A stretch of DNA of 62,369 nucleotides from JAVKBW01 sp964352715 (GCA_964352715.1 CAYGSU010000014.1:1-62369), one strand, 5' to 3'; counted from the stretch's first letter, positions 46,738-55,657 are shown. Notes: generated by a model from the sequence alone, not told the origin. Numbers and translations are program-made.

Positions 46738-47463
46738 CTACGCTTTGGCAGCATTGGCTGACAGTTGATCGCGCAGAGCCGAAACGGTGCCTTCCAGATG
46801 TGCAACATCCCGCGCAGCCTCTGCCGCCTTTTCCTGCAAAACGCGGTCATGCTCGAATTTCGCTTCCTCCATTTCGTCGCGCAGCGACGCCACGGTACCG
46901 CGCAACTGGCTGATTTCACCTTCGTATTCGGCGATGGATCGCTGTATTTCCGTGTCACGCTGTTGTGCGAGCAATTCCAGTTCATCGCGCAAGGAAGCAA
47001 TCGTGTCTCGCAATGTGCCGATTTCCGCAGCCGCTTCGGCCTTCACGACCTGAACTTCCTCGTTCTTTCGCGCATTCGCCAGTTCCAGTTCATCACGTAA
47101 CGATGAGATGGTTGCTTTCAACTGGTCTATTTCGCCCTGAGCGTCGGAGACAGCGCGCTGGACTTCCGCTTCCTTGTTGGCCTGCAACAGTTCCAGCTCA
47201 TCGCGCAGGGATGAGATGGCGTCCTTCAACTGTGCAATATCGACCGTACTTTCGGACCGGGCGGCCTGCACGGCTTCCTCCCGTGCAAACTCGGCGATTT
47301 CCAGTTCGTCGCGCAGTTTGGTGATCGTGCCACGAAGCTGTTCGTTTTCACCCGCCCAGCGCGCCGCTTCTTCCTGGACGCGCTTCTGGATATCGTATTC
47401 CATTTCGCGATCCAGGTAAGACGGATTCACAGATTTCGTTTGTTCTGCCCGTGCCGTACCCAT
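46738..47463 (-). CDS. Coiled-coil protein built of 36-residue repeats
   Basis: No family recognised. The product (241 residues) has a short N-terminus and then five complete 36-residue repeats plus a partial sixth. Each repeat starts QL(R/K)xxIxxLRDELEL and ends near ExxxEI, and the whole is predicted helical and strongly charged. The ATG at 47463 has GGAG 9 nt upstream; an ATG at 47478 is possible. It is 15 bp before the GAF cyclase gene, so it probably acts with it, perhaps as a scaffold. A cytoskeletal or SMC-like role is not supported since no ATPase motif exists. Confidence 0.8.
   Translation of the reverse strand: MGTARAEQTKSVNPSYLDREMEYDIQKRVQEEAARWAGENEQLRGTITKLRDELEIAEFAREEAVQAARSESTVDIAQLKDAISSLRDELELLQANKEAEVQRAVSDAQGEIDQLKATISSLRDELELANARKNEEVQVVKAEAAAEIGTLRDTIASLRDELELLAQQRDTEIQRSIAEYEGEISQLRGTVASLRDEMEEAKFEHDRVLQEKAAEAARDVAHLEGTVSALRDQLSANAAKA
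46741..47340 (-). repeat. Tandem 108-bp coding repeat (five copies and a part)
   Basis: The 36-residue units run 47340-47233, 47232-47125, 47124-47017, 47016-46909 and 46908-46801, with a partial unit 46800-46741. The LRDELEL core is the best conserved part. Spacing is constant, without insertions. Confidence 0.85.
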
Positions 47464-47613
47464 CACTACCCGCTCCATATTTCCAAAACGGACCCACAAT
47501 TGACGCTAATTTTGGAAATAATGGATCATAACATACTAAAGTATTGTTAATTCGCAAAGTTTTCGTAAGCGTAGAAATATTAAAGCTTCAAGATCCATAC
47601 CGGGGGCACGGTG

Positions 47614-48834
47614 ATGAAACTCGAAAATCTGGAAACATTTGTTGTCGGAAACCCGCCGCCATCCTTCGGCGGGCGATATTTTCTGTTCGTCAAACTGACG
47701 ACCGCCTGCGGGGTCGTCGGCTATGGCGAGGTATATTCCGCCGCATTCGGGCCGGAAACCACGGTCCAGATGATCCGGGATGTCTTCGAGCGCCGCTTGC
47801 TCGGGCGCGACCCGTTCCAGATCGAACGGTTCTGGCGGTCCGCTCACGGATCCGGTTTCTCGCACCGGCCGGACCCGTCGGTAATGGGCGTCGTCAGCGG
47901 GCTGGAAATGGCCTGCTGGGACATCATCGGCAAGGCGACCGACAAGCCGGTACACGCCCTGTTGGGCGGCCTCGTCAATCCACGCCTGCGCAGCTACACC
48001 TATCTGTATCCGGGGCCGGATGAAGAGGCGGCTGATTTCTATAACGACCCGGATGCGTCCGCCGTCCGGGCGGCGGAATATCTCGCCATGGGCTTTACCG
48101 CCCTGAAATTCGACCCGGCCGGGGAATACACGGTCTATGACGGAAGACAGCCGGACCTGGAATCGATCGACCGTTCGGTAGAGTTCTGTCGTAAAATTCG
48201 TGACGCCGTCGGCAACAAGGCCGATCTGCTGTTCGGAACCCACGGGCAGTTTTCCGCATCCGGCGCAATCCGTCTGGCGCGCAAGCTGGAGCCTTACGAT
48301 CCGCTGTGGTTTGAAGAGCCGACGCCGCCGGACATGCCGGAAGAAATGGCCAAGGTCGCTGCGGCGACATCAATACCGGTGGCGACCGGTGAACGCCTGT
48401 GTACGAAGTTCGAATTCGGCCGGGTCATGCAGACCGGTGCGGCATCAATACTGCAAATGAATCTCGGCCGGGTCGGCGGCATTCTCGAAGCCAAGAAAAT
48501 CGCCGCCATGGCCGAAGCCCGTTACTTGCAGGTTGCGCCGCATCTTTATTGCGGGCCGATTGTCGGCGCCGCCAATATCCAGCTTGCCGCCAGTATCCCG
48601 AACTTTCTGGTGCTCGAAAGCATTCAGCGGTGGGACGGTTTCCATGCCGAGATCCTCAAGAAACCGATTCAATGGCAGGATGGCTTTGTCATCACCCCCA
48701 CGGAACCTGGCCTTGGCGTTGAACTGGATGAAGATGTCGCCCGGGCGCACCCGTATACAGGTAACAGGTTGCATCTTGAAATGGGGGATAATCCGTTTGA
48801 TCCGGCGTTGCAGGACCGGTTTGCCGGCGGCTGA
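47614..48834 (+). CDS. Enolase-superfamily protein (mandelate racemase/muconate lactonizing group)
   Basis: Probable acid-sugar dehydratase or cycloisomerase of 406 residues with a capping domain and a TIM barrel. Visible residues are Lys165 (LKFDP), Glu234 (FEEP), Glu260 (GER) and His310 (PHLYCGP). At the third-strand end, where the first metal-binding Asp is expected, the sequence reads FGTHGQ (residues 207-212), so that ligand appears replaced. The ATG at 47614 follows a GGGGG ribosome site; a GTG directly before it is less likely. The substrate is unknown. It converges on the C45 gene. Confidence 0.87.
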   Translation: MKLENLETFVVGNPPPSFGGRYFLFVKLTTACGVVGYGEVYSAAFGPETTVQMIRDVFERRLLGRDPFQIERFWRSAHGSGFSHRPDPSVMGVVSGLEMACWDIIGKATDKPVHALLGGLVNPRLRSYTYLYPGPDEEAADFYNDPDASAVRAAEYLAMGFTALKFDPAGEYTVYDGRQPDLESIDRSVEFCRKIRDAVGNKADLLFGTHGQFSASGAIRLARKLEPYDPLWFEEPTPPDMPEEMAKVAAATSIPVATGERLCTKFEFGRVMQTGAASILQMNLGRVGGILEAKKIAAMAEARYLQVAPHLYCGPIVGAANIQLAASIPNFLVLESIQRWDGFHAEILKKPIQWQDGFVITPTEPGLGVELDEDVARAHPYTGNRLHLEMGDNPFDPALQDRFAGG

Positions 48835-48851
48835 AAATGTCGCCTGGACGA

Positions 48852-49859
48852 TCAACCCTGCCGGACCAGCGGATAGACAACCATCCGGGAGTCTTCTTTG
48901 AAATCGTTGATTTTGAAGGTCCACTTTTCCTTCTGCCAGCGAAGCTCCATTTCGCCGCGCTTCGGCCAGTAAACCGATGTATAGAGCGTACCGAACCCGC
49001 GCGCGTATTCGGTTGAATATAATGGCGGGCGCAAAAACGCGCCGATGAATTTCGCCGACGGGTCGTCATGCAGTTGCAGTCGTTGCAGCAAAAACCGTTC
49101 CCGCTCAACGGTTGCTGTCGCTGCGGCATGGCGATGCCATTCAACACGTTCCTGATGATTGGTGGCGACCGGACTGTCGGTGATAACCGCTTCACGGTCG
49201 GGCGAGAGGTATATCGTCCGGAACTTCCGTTTCTTGTCGATCACGGTGACGTTGTAGGCCATATGGCACGGTATTCTGGCCAGAACCTCGGCCGCATCGA
49301 TTGCCGATTCACAGAATTCCAGGATATAGCGGATGATGATCGGAACGCCGAAGCCGGTGCCAACGATCTTGCGCCCGCCAAAGGTCAGGGAAACGGCCAG
49401 CCCGGCATCGTTCATACCGTCAACCATGCCGAACAGCCCGTCGCTGATGCCCAACACCCGCCTGCCGTTCCACTTCGTGTGCAGGACAAGACCGTCCGAC
49501 AGCTGTGGCGCATAGTCGTAGTTGCGCACCAGCAGGGGTTCCTTGCCCGGCCAGATCGCCTGCGAACAGCCGCTCAGATAGGGCGGTGGGCAGTAGAAGG
49601 TCAGAAACCGGGCGGCAAGATCGCTACCGCCGGCAAGGTCGGTAAGCTGTTCGTAGGTCGGCACCAGTTCCGGCATATGGGTTTTGAAGGCCCGCAGGGC
49701 GGAAAGGTAGGTCGGCCGCGCCCCGGCGCCTTCCGACAGGTACCATTTCTTGTAGGCTGGCCATAGCGCCTCGAAGCGGCTCAGCCATTTCGGTCCGGGC
49801 GTTTCTTCCGAAACGGCCTCGAACATCAGGCGATAGGCTTCATTTTCGCCGTACAACAC
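48852..49859 (-). CDS. C45-family autoproteolytic acyltransferase/hydrolase
   Basis: Ntn-hydrolase of the C45 family (acyl-CoA:6-aminopenicillanate acyltransferase-like), 335 residues. The expected nucleophile is Cys98 in SGCSQ, which would become N-terminal after self-cleavage; NYDY and DGMNDAGLAVS follow as in the family. Known relatives transfer or remove acyl groups on amines, including N-beta-alanyldopamine hydrolase. The start is GTG 49859 with AAGGA 7 nt upstream. It is the last gene of the module with the ATP-grasp enzyme and decarboxylase, after a 130-bp spacer that carries a hairpin. Confidence 0.85.
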   Translation of the reverse strand: MLYGENEAYRLMFEAVSEETPGPKWLSRFEALWPAYKKWYLSEGAGARPTYLSALRAFKTHMPELVPTYEQLTDLAGGSDLAARFLTFYCPPPYLSGCSQAIWPGKEPLLVRNYDYAPQLSDGLVLHTKWNGRRVLGISDGLFGMVDGMNDAGLAVSLTFGGRKIVGTGFGVPIIIRYILEFCESAIDAAEVLARIPCHMAYNVTVIDKKRKFRTIYLSPDREAVITDSPVATNHQERVEWHRHAAATATVERERFLLQRLQLHDDPSAKFIGAFLRPPLYSTEYARGFGTLYTSVYWPKRGEMELRWQKEKWTFKINDFKEDSRMVVYPLVRQG

Positions 49860-49910
49860 AGTGGCTTCCTTGTCAGACGTTCGTTTGTGGCGTTTTGATC
49901 TTGCTCGTTA

Positions 49911-49952
49911 AAACAGCCTGCTCACGACCGGAAGATCGCAAACAGGCTGTTT
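49911..49952 (-). terminator. Hairpin between the ATP-grasp and C45 genes
   Basis: AAACAGCCTG (49911-49920) and CAGGCTGTTT (49943-49952) form a 10-bp stem with a 22-nt loop. On the minus strand the stem ends in TTTTAA, a short U-tract. It could be a partial terminator that lowers expression of the C45 gene, or an mRNA processing site. Confidence 0.45.
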
Positions 49953-49989
49953 GGCAGGGGCCGGTTTGTCCAGCCCTCGATTATCCTTG

Positions 49990-51777
49990 TCAGAGAATTT
50001 TGAAGGCCGGATCCGACGTCGATGCGGCCGGCAACGCGGATAGCGGCCGGGCCCGGTAATGCGCCTTTATCCCGTCGATCCATTTCTTTGCCCGCCGGTT
50101 CAACCGGAACTTGTCATCCATCGCCCGTCCGCGAGTGATCAGAATGCCAAGATCCGCGCCTTCGTACCGGAAGTCGCCGGTATTCTGGATGCGCAGGAAA
50201 AAAGCTTCGTTTTCACTGTCAACCGCGCGGCGGTGATAGTCGAACCGGTTGTAGGAGACGGAACCATCCTTGTTCATATGGTAAATGCCGGTTTCCGGGG
50301 CGCTGGTGATGATATCCACCGTGTCGTCGGTGTGCTTGATAACCATCTGGCACCAGCTGTCGATGTTTTCCGGGTCGGCCCAGCGGTTATTGAGCTCTTC
50401 GACGTCGAGATCGAATTTCGCACCGCAGAACTCAAGCAAATGGAACAGGAACAACGGGGCATCGGCATGCGCGAAGGCTGCATGGTTCGTCATTGAACTT
50501 GCGCCGGTTACGCGCGGGTTACACTCACCCAGATAAATTTCCCCGTCCTTCTGGTCGATCAGGAAATCCAGTTCGAAGTAGCCGCGATAGCCTTCCTTCA
50601 CCAACTGGTTGCCGAACTGGAAGGTGTATTGGCGGGCCTTGTCACGGATCGACTGGTCGAAGGCGGTAGAGAAAATTTCGTTACCGCACCAGCCGCCGCG
50701 ATACGGTGTCAGTTCCTTGAAACCGACCAGTTCCGTCATCAGCGGGCCGACGATCGTGCCCTGGCTCGTGGCGCAGGCCTCGATTGCGGAACCGCGGGCA
50801 TCGATGCGCTTCATGATCTTGATCTCGCCCTGGCCGACGATATCGTGCTCATGTTTTTTGAAGTCGCCTGCGTTCTTGATGAAGAACGTTGTGTGGCCTG
50901 AATCGCCGAAGGCGGATTGCAGAACCAGATCGTTGCCGATCGGCTTCGACACCTTTTTCAGGTGTTCGTAGTCCTTCACTTCGGACAGCACGTTAGGCAC
51001 GCTCGGAACGCCGGCCTTGTCGCCGATCCGGACAGTTTCGATCTTGTGATCGATATGTTCGCGCAATGCCGCTTTCGGGAACCAGACTTCGATACCCAGT
51101 TCCTTGCAGATCTTTTCGACCCGCTCATCGAACATCAGGAACACGGCTTTCGGATTCTTGCCCTTCGACTTGATGTAGTCGATGACTTCCTTGTGTTCGA
51201 GCAGATAGGCGTTGATGTCCTCGATGGACTCGAATTCCGGATGCGGTGCTTCCGACGGTACGAAAGTGTTCGGATGCCGGTTGTCGTAGCAGTTGATGTA
51301 GTTGATGAACTTGAAGTTCTTGCACCATTCGTCGATGCCGAGAAGATTGAAGTTCGTCGCACTGATGAAGAAGATCGGGTCTTCGTTGCGATGGAAATAG
51401 CGCCGGACTTCCGAGATGTTTTTCAGGTGAACGGCAGGCTTGGCTGCTGCACCTTTCTTTGTGGCTTTCTTGCGCGCTTTCGACTTTTTGGCGGCAGGTT
51501 TGCGGCTTGCGGTTTTCTTCAACGCCGTCTTGCGGCTGACCGATTTGGCGGCGGCCTTCGCGGCTACCGGCTTTTTGGCCGCGACCTTCTTCGCCGTGGC
51601 TTTCTTTGCTACCGGCTTTTTGGCCGCAGCCTTCTTCGCCGTGGCTTTCTTTGCTACCGGCTTTTTTGCCGCTGCTTTCTTCGCTATGGCTTTCTTGGCA
51701 ACCGCCTTCCTGGCGGCAGATTTCTTTGCGCCCGCCTTGCGGCTGGTCGTCTTTTTGGCAACTGCCTTGGCATTCAT
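49990..51777 (-). CDS. ATP-grasp (biotin carboxylase-like) enzyme with histone-H1-like N-terminal tail
   Basis: A 595-residue protein. Residues 1-115 are almost only Lys, Ala, Val, Pro, Thr and Arg in AAKK-type repeats, like eukaryotic H1 tails. Residues from about 117 form an enzyme with ATP-grasp features (ELDFLIDQKDGEIYLGECNPRVTGASSM for metal and ATP binding) and a C-terminal domain. Such enzymes join a carboxylate to an amine or thiol. There is no biotin partner gene nearby, so it is unlikely to be a real biotin carboxylase. It has GGGAG before the ATG and lies 59 bp after the decarboxylase. The tail might bind nucleic acid, polyphosphate or an acidic partner. Confidence 0.85.
   Translation of the reverse strand: MNAKAVAKKTTSRKAGAKKSAARKAVAKKAIAKKAAAKKPVAKKATAKKAAAKKPVAKKATAKKVAAKKPVAAKAAAKSVSRKTALKKTASRKPAAKKSKARKKATKKGAAAKPAVHLKNISEVRRYFHRNEDPIFFISATNFNLLGIDEWCKNFKFINYINCYDNRHPNTFVPSEAPHPEFESIEDINAYLLEHKEVIDYIKSKGKNPKAVFLMFDERVEKICKELGIEVWFPKAALREHIDHKIETVRIGDKAGVPSVPNVLSEVKDYEHLKKVSKPIGNDLVLQSAFGDSGHTTFFIKNAGDFKKHEHDIVGQGEIKIMKRIDARGSAIEACATSQGTIVGPLMTELVGFKELTPYRGGWCGNEIFSTAFDQSIRDKARQYTFQFGNQLVKEGYRGYFELDFLIDQKDGEIYLGECNPRVTGASSMTNHAAFAHADAPLFLFHLLEFCGAKFDLDVEELNNRWADPENIDSWCQMVIKHTDDTVDIITSAPETGIYHMNKDGSVSYNRFDYHRRAVDSENEAFFLRIQNTGDFRYEGADLGILITRGRAMDDKFRLNRRAKKWIDGIKAHYRARPLSALPAASTSDPAFKIL
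51564..51698 (-). repeat. 45-bp minisatellite encoding 15-residue Lys/Ala repeats
   Basis: Three tandem copies of 45 bp (51564-51608, 51609-51653, 51654-51698), the first two nearly identical. Each begins CTACCGGC on the plus strand and encodes a KKAxAKKxAAKKPVA unit. Copy number probably varies between strains. Confidence 0.85.
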
Positions 51778-51836
51778 GTTTTTATCTCCCTGTTTTTTTA
51801 ACTTTGCTGTTCTTGACGTTTTTCCCCGCCGGGTCG

Positions 51837-54587
51837 TCAGGTTTGCAGACCGGCGAGCACTTCTTCGGTAAAGACCCGCAATCCCAGTTCGGGTCTGTAA
51901 CCGTGAATTTCCTTTACATCGAGCTTCTGCAGAAACTCGACGATTTCCGTACTGATCACCTGTCCCGGAACCAGGATCGGAAAGCCCGGCGGGTAGGGGA
52001 TGATGAATGTCGAGGACACAACGTCCCGCCCGCTTTTCATTACTTTCTCAAGCGATCCGTCGCTCAGGCCCAGATATTCGCAATTTTCCTCGTCATACGA
52101 CAGGAAAAAGGCCTTGCGGGTTTCCCCTTCCGGCGTCGCACCGCCGGCATCGGGCCTGAACGCATCGTGAAACCGTGAGAAGTCCGGCAGAGGCGGAAGA
52201 TCATGTGTCAGCGAATGGACTTTTCTTTCGTGCAGCTTTCTCTCGGGTCCGTTCATGTCTTCAATACGGTCTTCCAGCTCGTCGGCGATCTTGACCAGAA
52301 CCTCGATCAGATAGGCGACCGAGCTGCGCGTCGTTCCGATATTGGTCATGAACAGAACCGTGTTGCGCGATGTCTTGTTAACCTGGATTCCGTACTGGTC
52401 CATCAGTTCCTTGTTCTTGAACGTGTCGCCGTCCAGACCGGTATTGGCAACGAACAGGGTCACGCGGGTTGCGTCGAGGCAGAACTCGTCCCCGTCCCAG
52501 GCATCCCAGATATTGGTCCATCCGTTCTCCGGATCGTAATAGCTTTCGATACCGGACTGCCGGTAGTCTGCCGGTATCATGTCGCGGACGGTCAGTACCT
52601 TGAAAAACTTCTGCAGCAGGGGGTGGGTGCTGATCCGCTGGCGTAGCACCATCGCCATTTCAACCTGCTTCTGGACCAGTTCGAAGCCTTCGAGTTCAAC
52701 CTGACGCCGCCCGACATCCAGTGACGCCAGAATCTGGTAATTCGGAGAGGTCGAAGTATGGGTCATGAAGGCCTCGTGGAAGGATTCCTCCACCTTGGCG
52801 CTGAAATCCTGATCCTGAACATGGATCATCGACCCCTGCCGCAGGGCGGTGAGGGTCTTGTGTGTCGATTGCGTCGCATAGGCCCTGATGCGCACCTGGT
52901 CCGGATCGGGGAACAGATGACGGTCGAGCAGCGCTTCATCGTCATCCGGATCCAGTTCCGCGATTTCCGCCTGTTCCGCTTCGTAAAGCGTGCGGTATTC
53001 CGCTGTTCTGTATTTCGCGCGCAGATGCTGGGCGGTATGCATGGCGGTCCTGTGACGATAGGTCGGTCCGAACCGGGCGAACCCGAACCATGCTTCATCC
53101 CAAAGGAAGACAAGATCCGGCTTGATCGCCAGACATTCTTCCATGAACCTTTCGACGTTGTAGACGATGCCGTCGAAGGTGCAGTTGGTAAGCAGCAACA
53201 TCTTCACACGATCGAGCTTTCCGTCACGCTTCAGCTTCAGCAGCATCTTCTTGATTTCACGCAGCGGCACCGCCCCATACATCGAAAACTGATGCAGCGG
53301 GTAGGAATCGAGATAGACGACATGGGCGCCGGACAGCACCATTCCATAATGGTGGGATTTGTGGCAGTCCCGGTCGACAAGAACGATGTCGCCAGGTCGC
53401 ACCAGTGCCTGCACGACAATCTTGTTGCAGGTTGATGTGCCATTGGTTGCAAAAAATGTCTTTTTGGAGCCGAAGGCGCGGGAGGCCAGCTCCTGCGCTT
53501 TCTTGATCGGGCCGTGCGGTTCCAGCAGTGAATCGAGACCGCCGGAGGTCGCCGAGGTTTCGGCCAGAAAGATGTTCATGCCGTAGAATTCACCCATGTC
53601 CTTGATCCAGTGGGACTTGGTAATCGATTTCCCGCGCGAGATCGGCAGGGCATGAAAGACGCCGGTCGGCTTCTTGGAATATTCGCGCAAGGCAGTGAAG
53701 AAAGGGGTCTGATAGCGTTCTTCGATGCCGCGAAGAATGTTCAGATGCAGTTCCAGATAGTCCTCGAGATTGTAGAACACGCGCCGGCAGGCGCCGCCAA
53801 CGCGCCCGGCAATATCTTCGACATTCTGATCCGTCACAAGATACAGATCGAGTTCAGGGCGCACGCGGGCGATGACATCGGCAAGACGAATGCCGTATTC
53901 CTGCGGTTCGATATCGTCCAGGTCTTCGCATTTGGCCTGGCTGAGATATCGCTTCAAAACCGGCAACAGGCGTTTCGACTGCAGGCGGAATCCGTAGCGG
54001 ATCACAACAGCCTGAATATTCTGGTTCAGCAGAATGGCGATCAGCGCGTCTTCGAAACTGGGAACGAATACCGGTTCGTAGGTGAAGGCATCTTCATCGC
54101 GGCGCATGGCGATGAATTCCTCGCGCTGAGCGCGCTGCTGGCTCATCGACAGGTCGTCGACGACCAGTGTTTCAAAAAACGGGCGACGACGCTGGCGGTG
54201 TTCGATCTCCTCCGCTTCTTCCTCTGCATCGCCGGTTTCGGAGTCCGTATGGATCAGCAGATTGATATGGCGACGGCGGTACTGGCCGCTCATCAGCGCG
54301 CTTACAATGCGCGCAACCAGGTTGGAGAGATCTTCGTACTCTTCAAGATAAAGCAGGCGCGGAAGGTGCTGAAAGGCATAGGCGCCTGGAAAGGCCCAGT
54401 AGCTTTCCATCGGCTCGAGATCTTCGAGCAGTTTGCGGGCTGTTTCGACATCGCCCTTTTTGGGACGCTCTTCCTTCAGCCGGACGGTTATGTTCTTTAG
54501 TCTGTTCCAGGTATCAGCGCGAAGCTGGGACGCATTATAGTACTGACTGATTAAATGGCGTTCTTCTGCTTCTGCTTTCTTGGGCAT
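51837..54587 (-). CDS. Orn/Lys/Arg-type PLP decarboxylase, long form
   Basis: Fold-type I PLP enzyme of 916 residues; typical lysine or arginine decarboxylases have 710-760. An N-terminal extension and a response-regulator-like wing domain (about 150-330) precede the PLP core. The Schiff-base lysine is Lys577 in ATQSTHKTL, and ATNGTSTCNKIV and WDEAWFGFA are core motifs. The ATG at 54587 lies 4 bp after the nitrilase stop, with GGAGG about 11 nt upstream. The amino acid used cannot be told from sequence. It should supply an amine such as cadaverine, putrescine or agmatine to the neighbouring enzymes. Confidence 0.9.
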   Translation of the reverse strand: MPKKAEAEERHLISQYYNASQLRADTWNRLKNITVRLKEERPKKGDVETARKLLEDLEPMESYWAFPGAYAFQHLPRLLYLEEYEDLSNLVARIVSALMSGQYRRRHINLLIHTDSETGDAEEEAEEIEHRQRRRPFFETLVVDDLSMSQQRAQREEFIAMRRDEDAFTYEPVFVPSFEDALIAILLNQNIQAVVIRYGFRLQSKRLLPVLKRYLSQAKCEDLDDIEPQEYGIRLADVIARVRPELDLYLVTDQNVEDIAGRVGGACRRVFYNLEDYLELHLNILRGIEERYQTPFFTALREYSKKPTGVFHALPISRGKSITKSHWIKDMGEFYGMNIFLAETSATSGGLDSLLEPHGPIKKAQELASRAFGSKKTFFATNGTSTCNKIVVQALVRPGDIVLVDRDCHKSHHYGMVLSGAHVVYLDSYPLHQFSMYGAVPLREIKKMLLKLKRDGKLDRVKMLLLTNCTFDGIVYNVERFMEECLAIKPDLVFLWDEAWFGFARFGPTYRHRTAMHTAQHLRAKYRTAEYRTLYEAEQAEIAELDPDDDEALLDRHLFPDPDQVRIRAYATQSTHKTLTALRQGSMIHVQDQDFSAKVEESFHEAFMTHTSTSPNYQILASLDVGRRQVELEGFELVQKQVEMAMVLRQRISTHPLLQKFFKVLTVRDMIPADYRQSGIESYYDPENGWTNIWDAWDGDEFCLDATRVTLFVANTGLDGDTFKNKELMDQYGIQVNKTSRNTVLFMTNIGTTRSSVAYLIEVLVKIADELEDRIEDMNGPERKLHERKVHSLTHDLPPLPDFSRFHDAFRPDAGGATPEGETRKAFFLSYDEENCEYLGLSDGSLEKVMKSGRDVVSSTFIIPYPPGFPILVPGQVISTEIVEFLQKLDVKEIHGYRPELGLRVFTEEVLAGLQT

Positions 54588-54591
54588 TGTG

Positions 54592-55563
54592 TCACCCACC
54601 TCCCTCTGCGAGCCGGGGCGACGGTGCTGGCGGTGTTTCCACTATATCGTTGCCGATCGGCGTTCTTGTTATATCTGCCGGGGGTGGTACCCCGATCCCT
54701 GCTTTGGAATTCTTTTGCTGCATTTCCAGCGGCCCCAGACTGTTGAGATAGGTCTGGTCGGATGCCGGGGTATGATAGACGGGAAACCCGCCCGGGTGAT
54801 CGCGAAAGCTTTTCAGTGTCTGGCCCAGCCCCCGGATTCCGGTGGCGCGCTGGCGGCGCACCAGATCGAGGTCGACTTCGACGGGAATGATCTCATCCTG
54901 GCCGGCGGCCTGATAAAGAATTGTCCCGGCCGGATCCACCACACACGACCGGCCCGTGCCGCCGGCGGCAAGGCCGTTGATGTCGAACACATAGCACTGG
55001 AACATCGCCGCCGTGGACCGCGCGATCGACAGTTCGATATCGCGGTCGATTGTGCCGGTCAGAACCGGGTGCAGCAGAACTTCCGCGCCTAGCGCGGTCA
55101 ATTGGCGGTTGGTTTCAGGAAACCAGATATCGTAGCAGATCGAAACGCCGAACCGGCCGACTTCCGGTACATCGAAGACACAGAATTCGGTGCCGTGCTC
55201 GACATTGGCTTCATACGGCTCGAACGGAAACATCTTGGCGTATTGCGCGACGATGTTGCCGCTCGGATCGATTACAAACGCCTTGTTGTAAACCTTGCCT
55301 TCGCTGGTTTTGGCGAACATCGAACCGGGAAGGATCCACACGCCATGGCGCCGTGCTGCTTCCTGGAACGTTTCCAGCGTTGCCGTAAGATCGTCAGGAT
55401 GGTTCGACAGCAAGGGGCCGAAGGCCGCGAGCTCGCTGAACATGATCATCTGGACCCACGGATAGCGGGCCATAACCAGATCCACCTTGTGAGACATCGC
55501 CGAAACGTTTTCCTGAACGGCGGCGACATGCATTTGTACGCCGGCAATGGCGAAAGGTGTCAT
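54592..55563 (-). CDS. Carbon-nitrogen hydrolase (nitrilase superfamily)
   Basis: Hydrolase of 323 residues with the Glu44-Lys110-Cys143 triad (FSELAAF, AKMFPFEP, SICYDIWFPE). Members cleave amides, N-carbamoyl amines or nitriles; N-carbamoylputrescine amidase is a known relative. The C-terminal 45 residues are Pro-rich and not conserved. It is the first gene of the module, 94 bp from the VOC gene, and has the decarboxylase 4 bp downstream. A role in trimming an amine derivative made by the other enzymes is inferred. Confidence 0.88.
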   Translation of the reverse strand: MTPFAIAGVQMHVAAVQENVSAMSHKVDLVMARYPWVQMIMFSELAAFGPLLSNHPDDLTATLETFQEAARRHGVWILPGSMFAKTSEGKVYNKAFVIDPSGNIVAQYAKMFPFEPYEANVEHGTEFCVFDVPEVGRFGVSICYDIWFPETNRQLTALGAEVLLHPVLTGTIDRDIELSIARSTAAMFQCYVFDINGLAAGGTGRSCVVDPAGTILYQAAGQDEIIPVEVDLDLVRRQRATGIRGLGQTLKSFRDHPGGFPVYHTPASDQTYLNSLGPLEMQQKNSKAGIGVPPPADITRTPIGNDIVETPPAPSPRLAEGGG

Positions 55564-55657
55564 GGTGAGTTAGTCCTCAAATTTGTTGCTCTCACTGTCT
55601 CAAACTAGCGGATGGTCGTCAAACCGGCCGCTTGTTGAGCAGCCGGTTCAAACCCGG

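Noticed and set aside
49990..51420. Biotin carboxylase of a fatty acid or pyruvate pathway
   Set aside because: No biotin carrier or carboxyltransferase gene is near and the neighbourhood is amine chemistry; only the ATP-grasp fold is supported.
51564..51698. CRISPR-like direct repeats
   Set aside because: The 45-bp units have no spacers and are in frame inside a coding sequence. No CRISPR array or cas gene was found.
51440..51871. Hydrophobic plus-strand frame with FFA repeats
   Set aside because: It is the mirror of the Lys/Ala tail codons on the other strand; no ribosome site or family.
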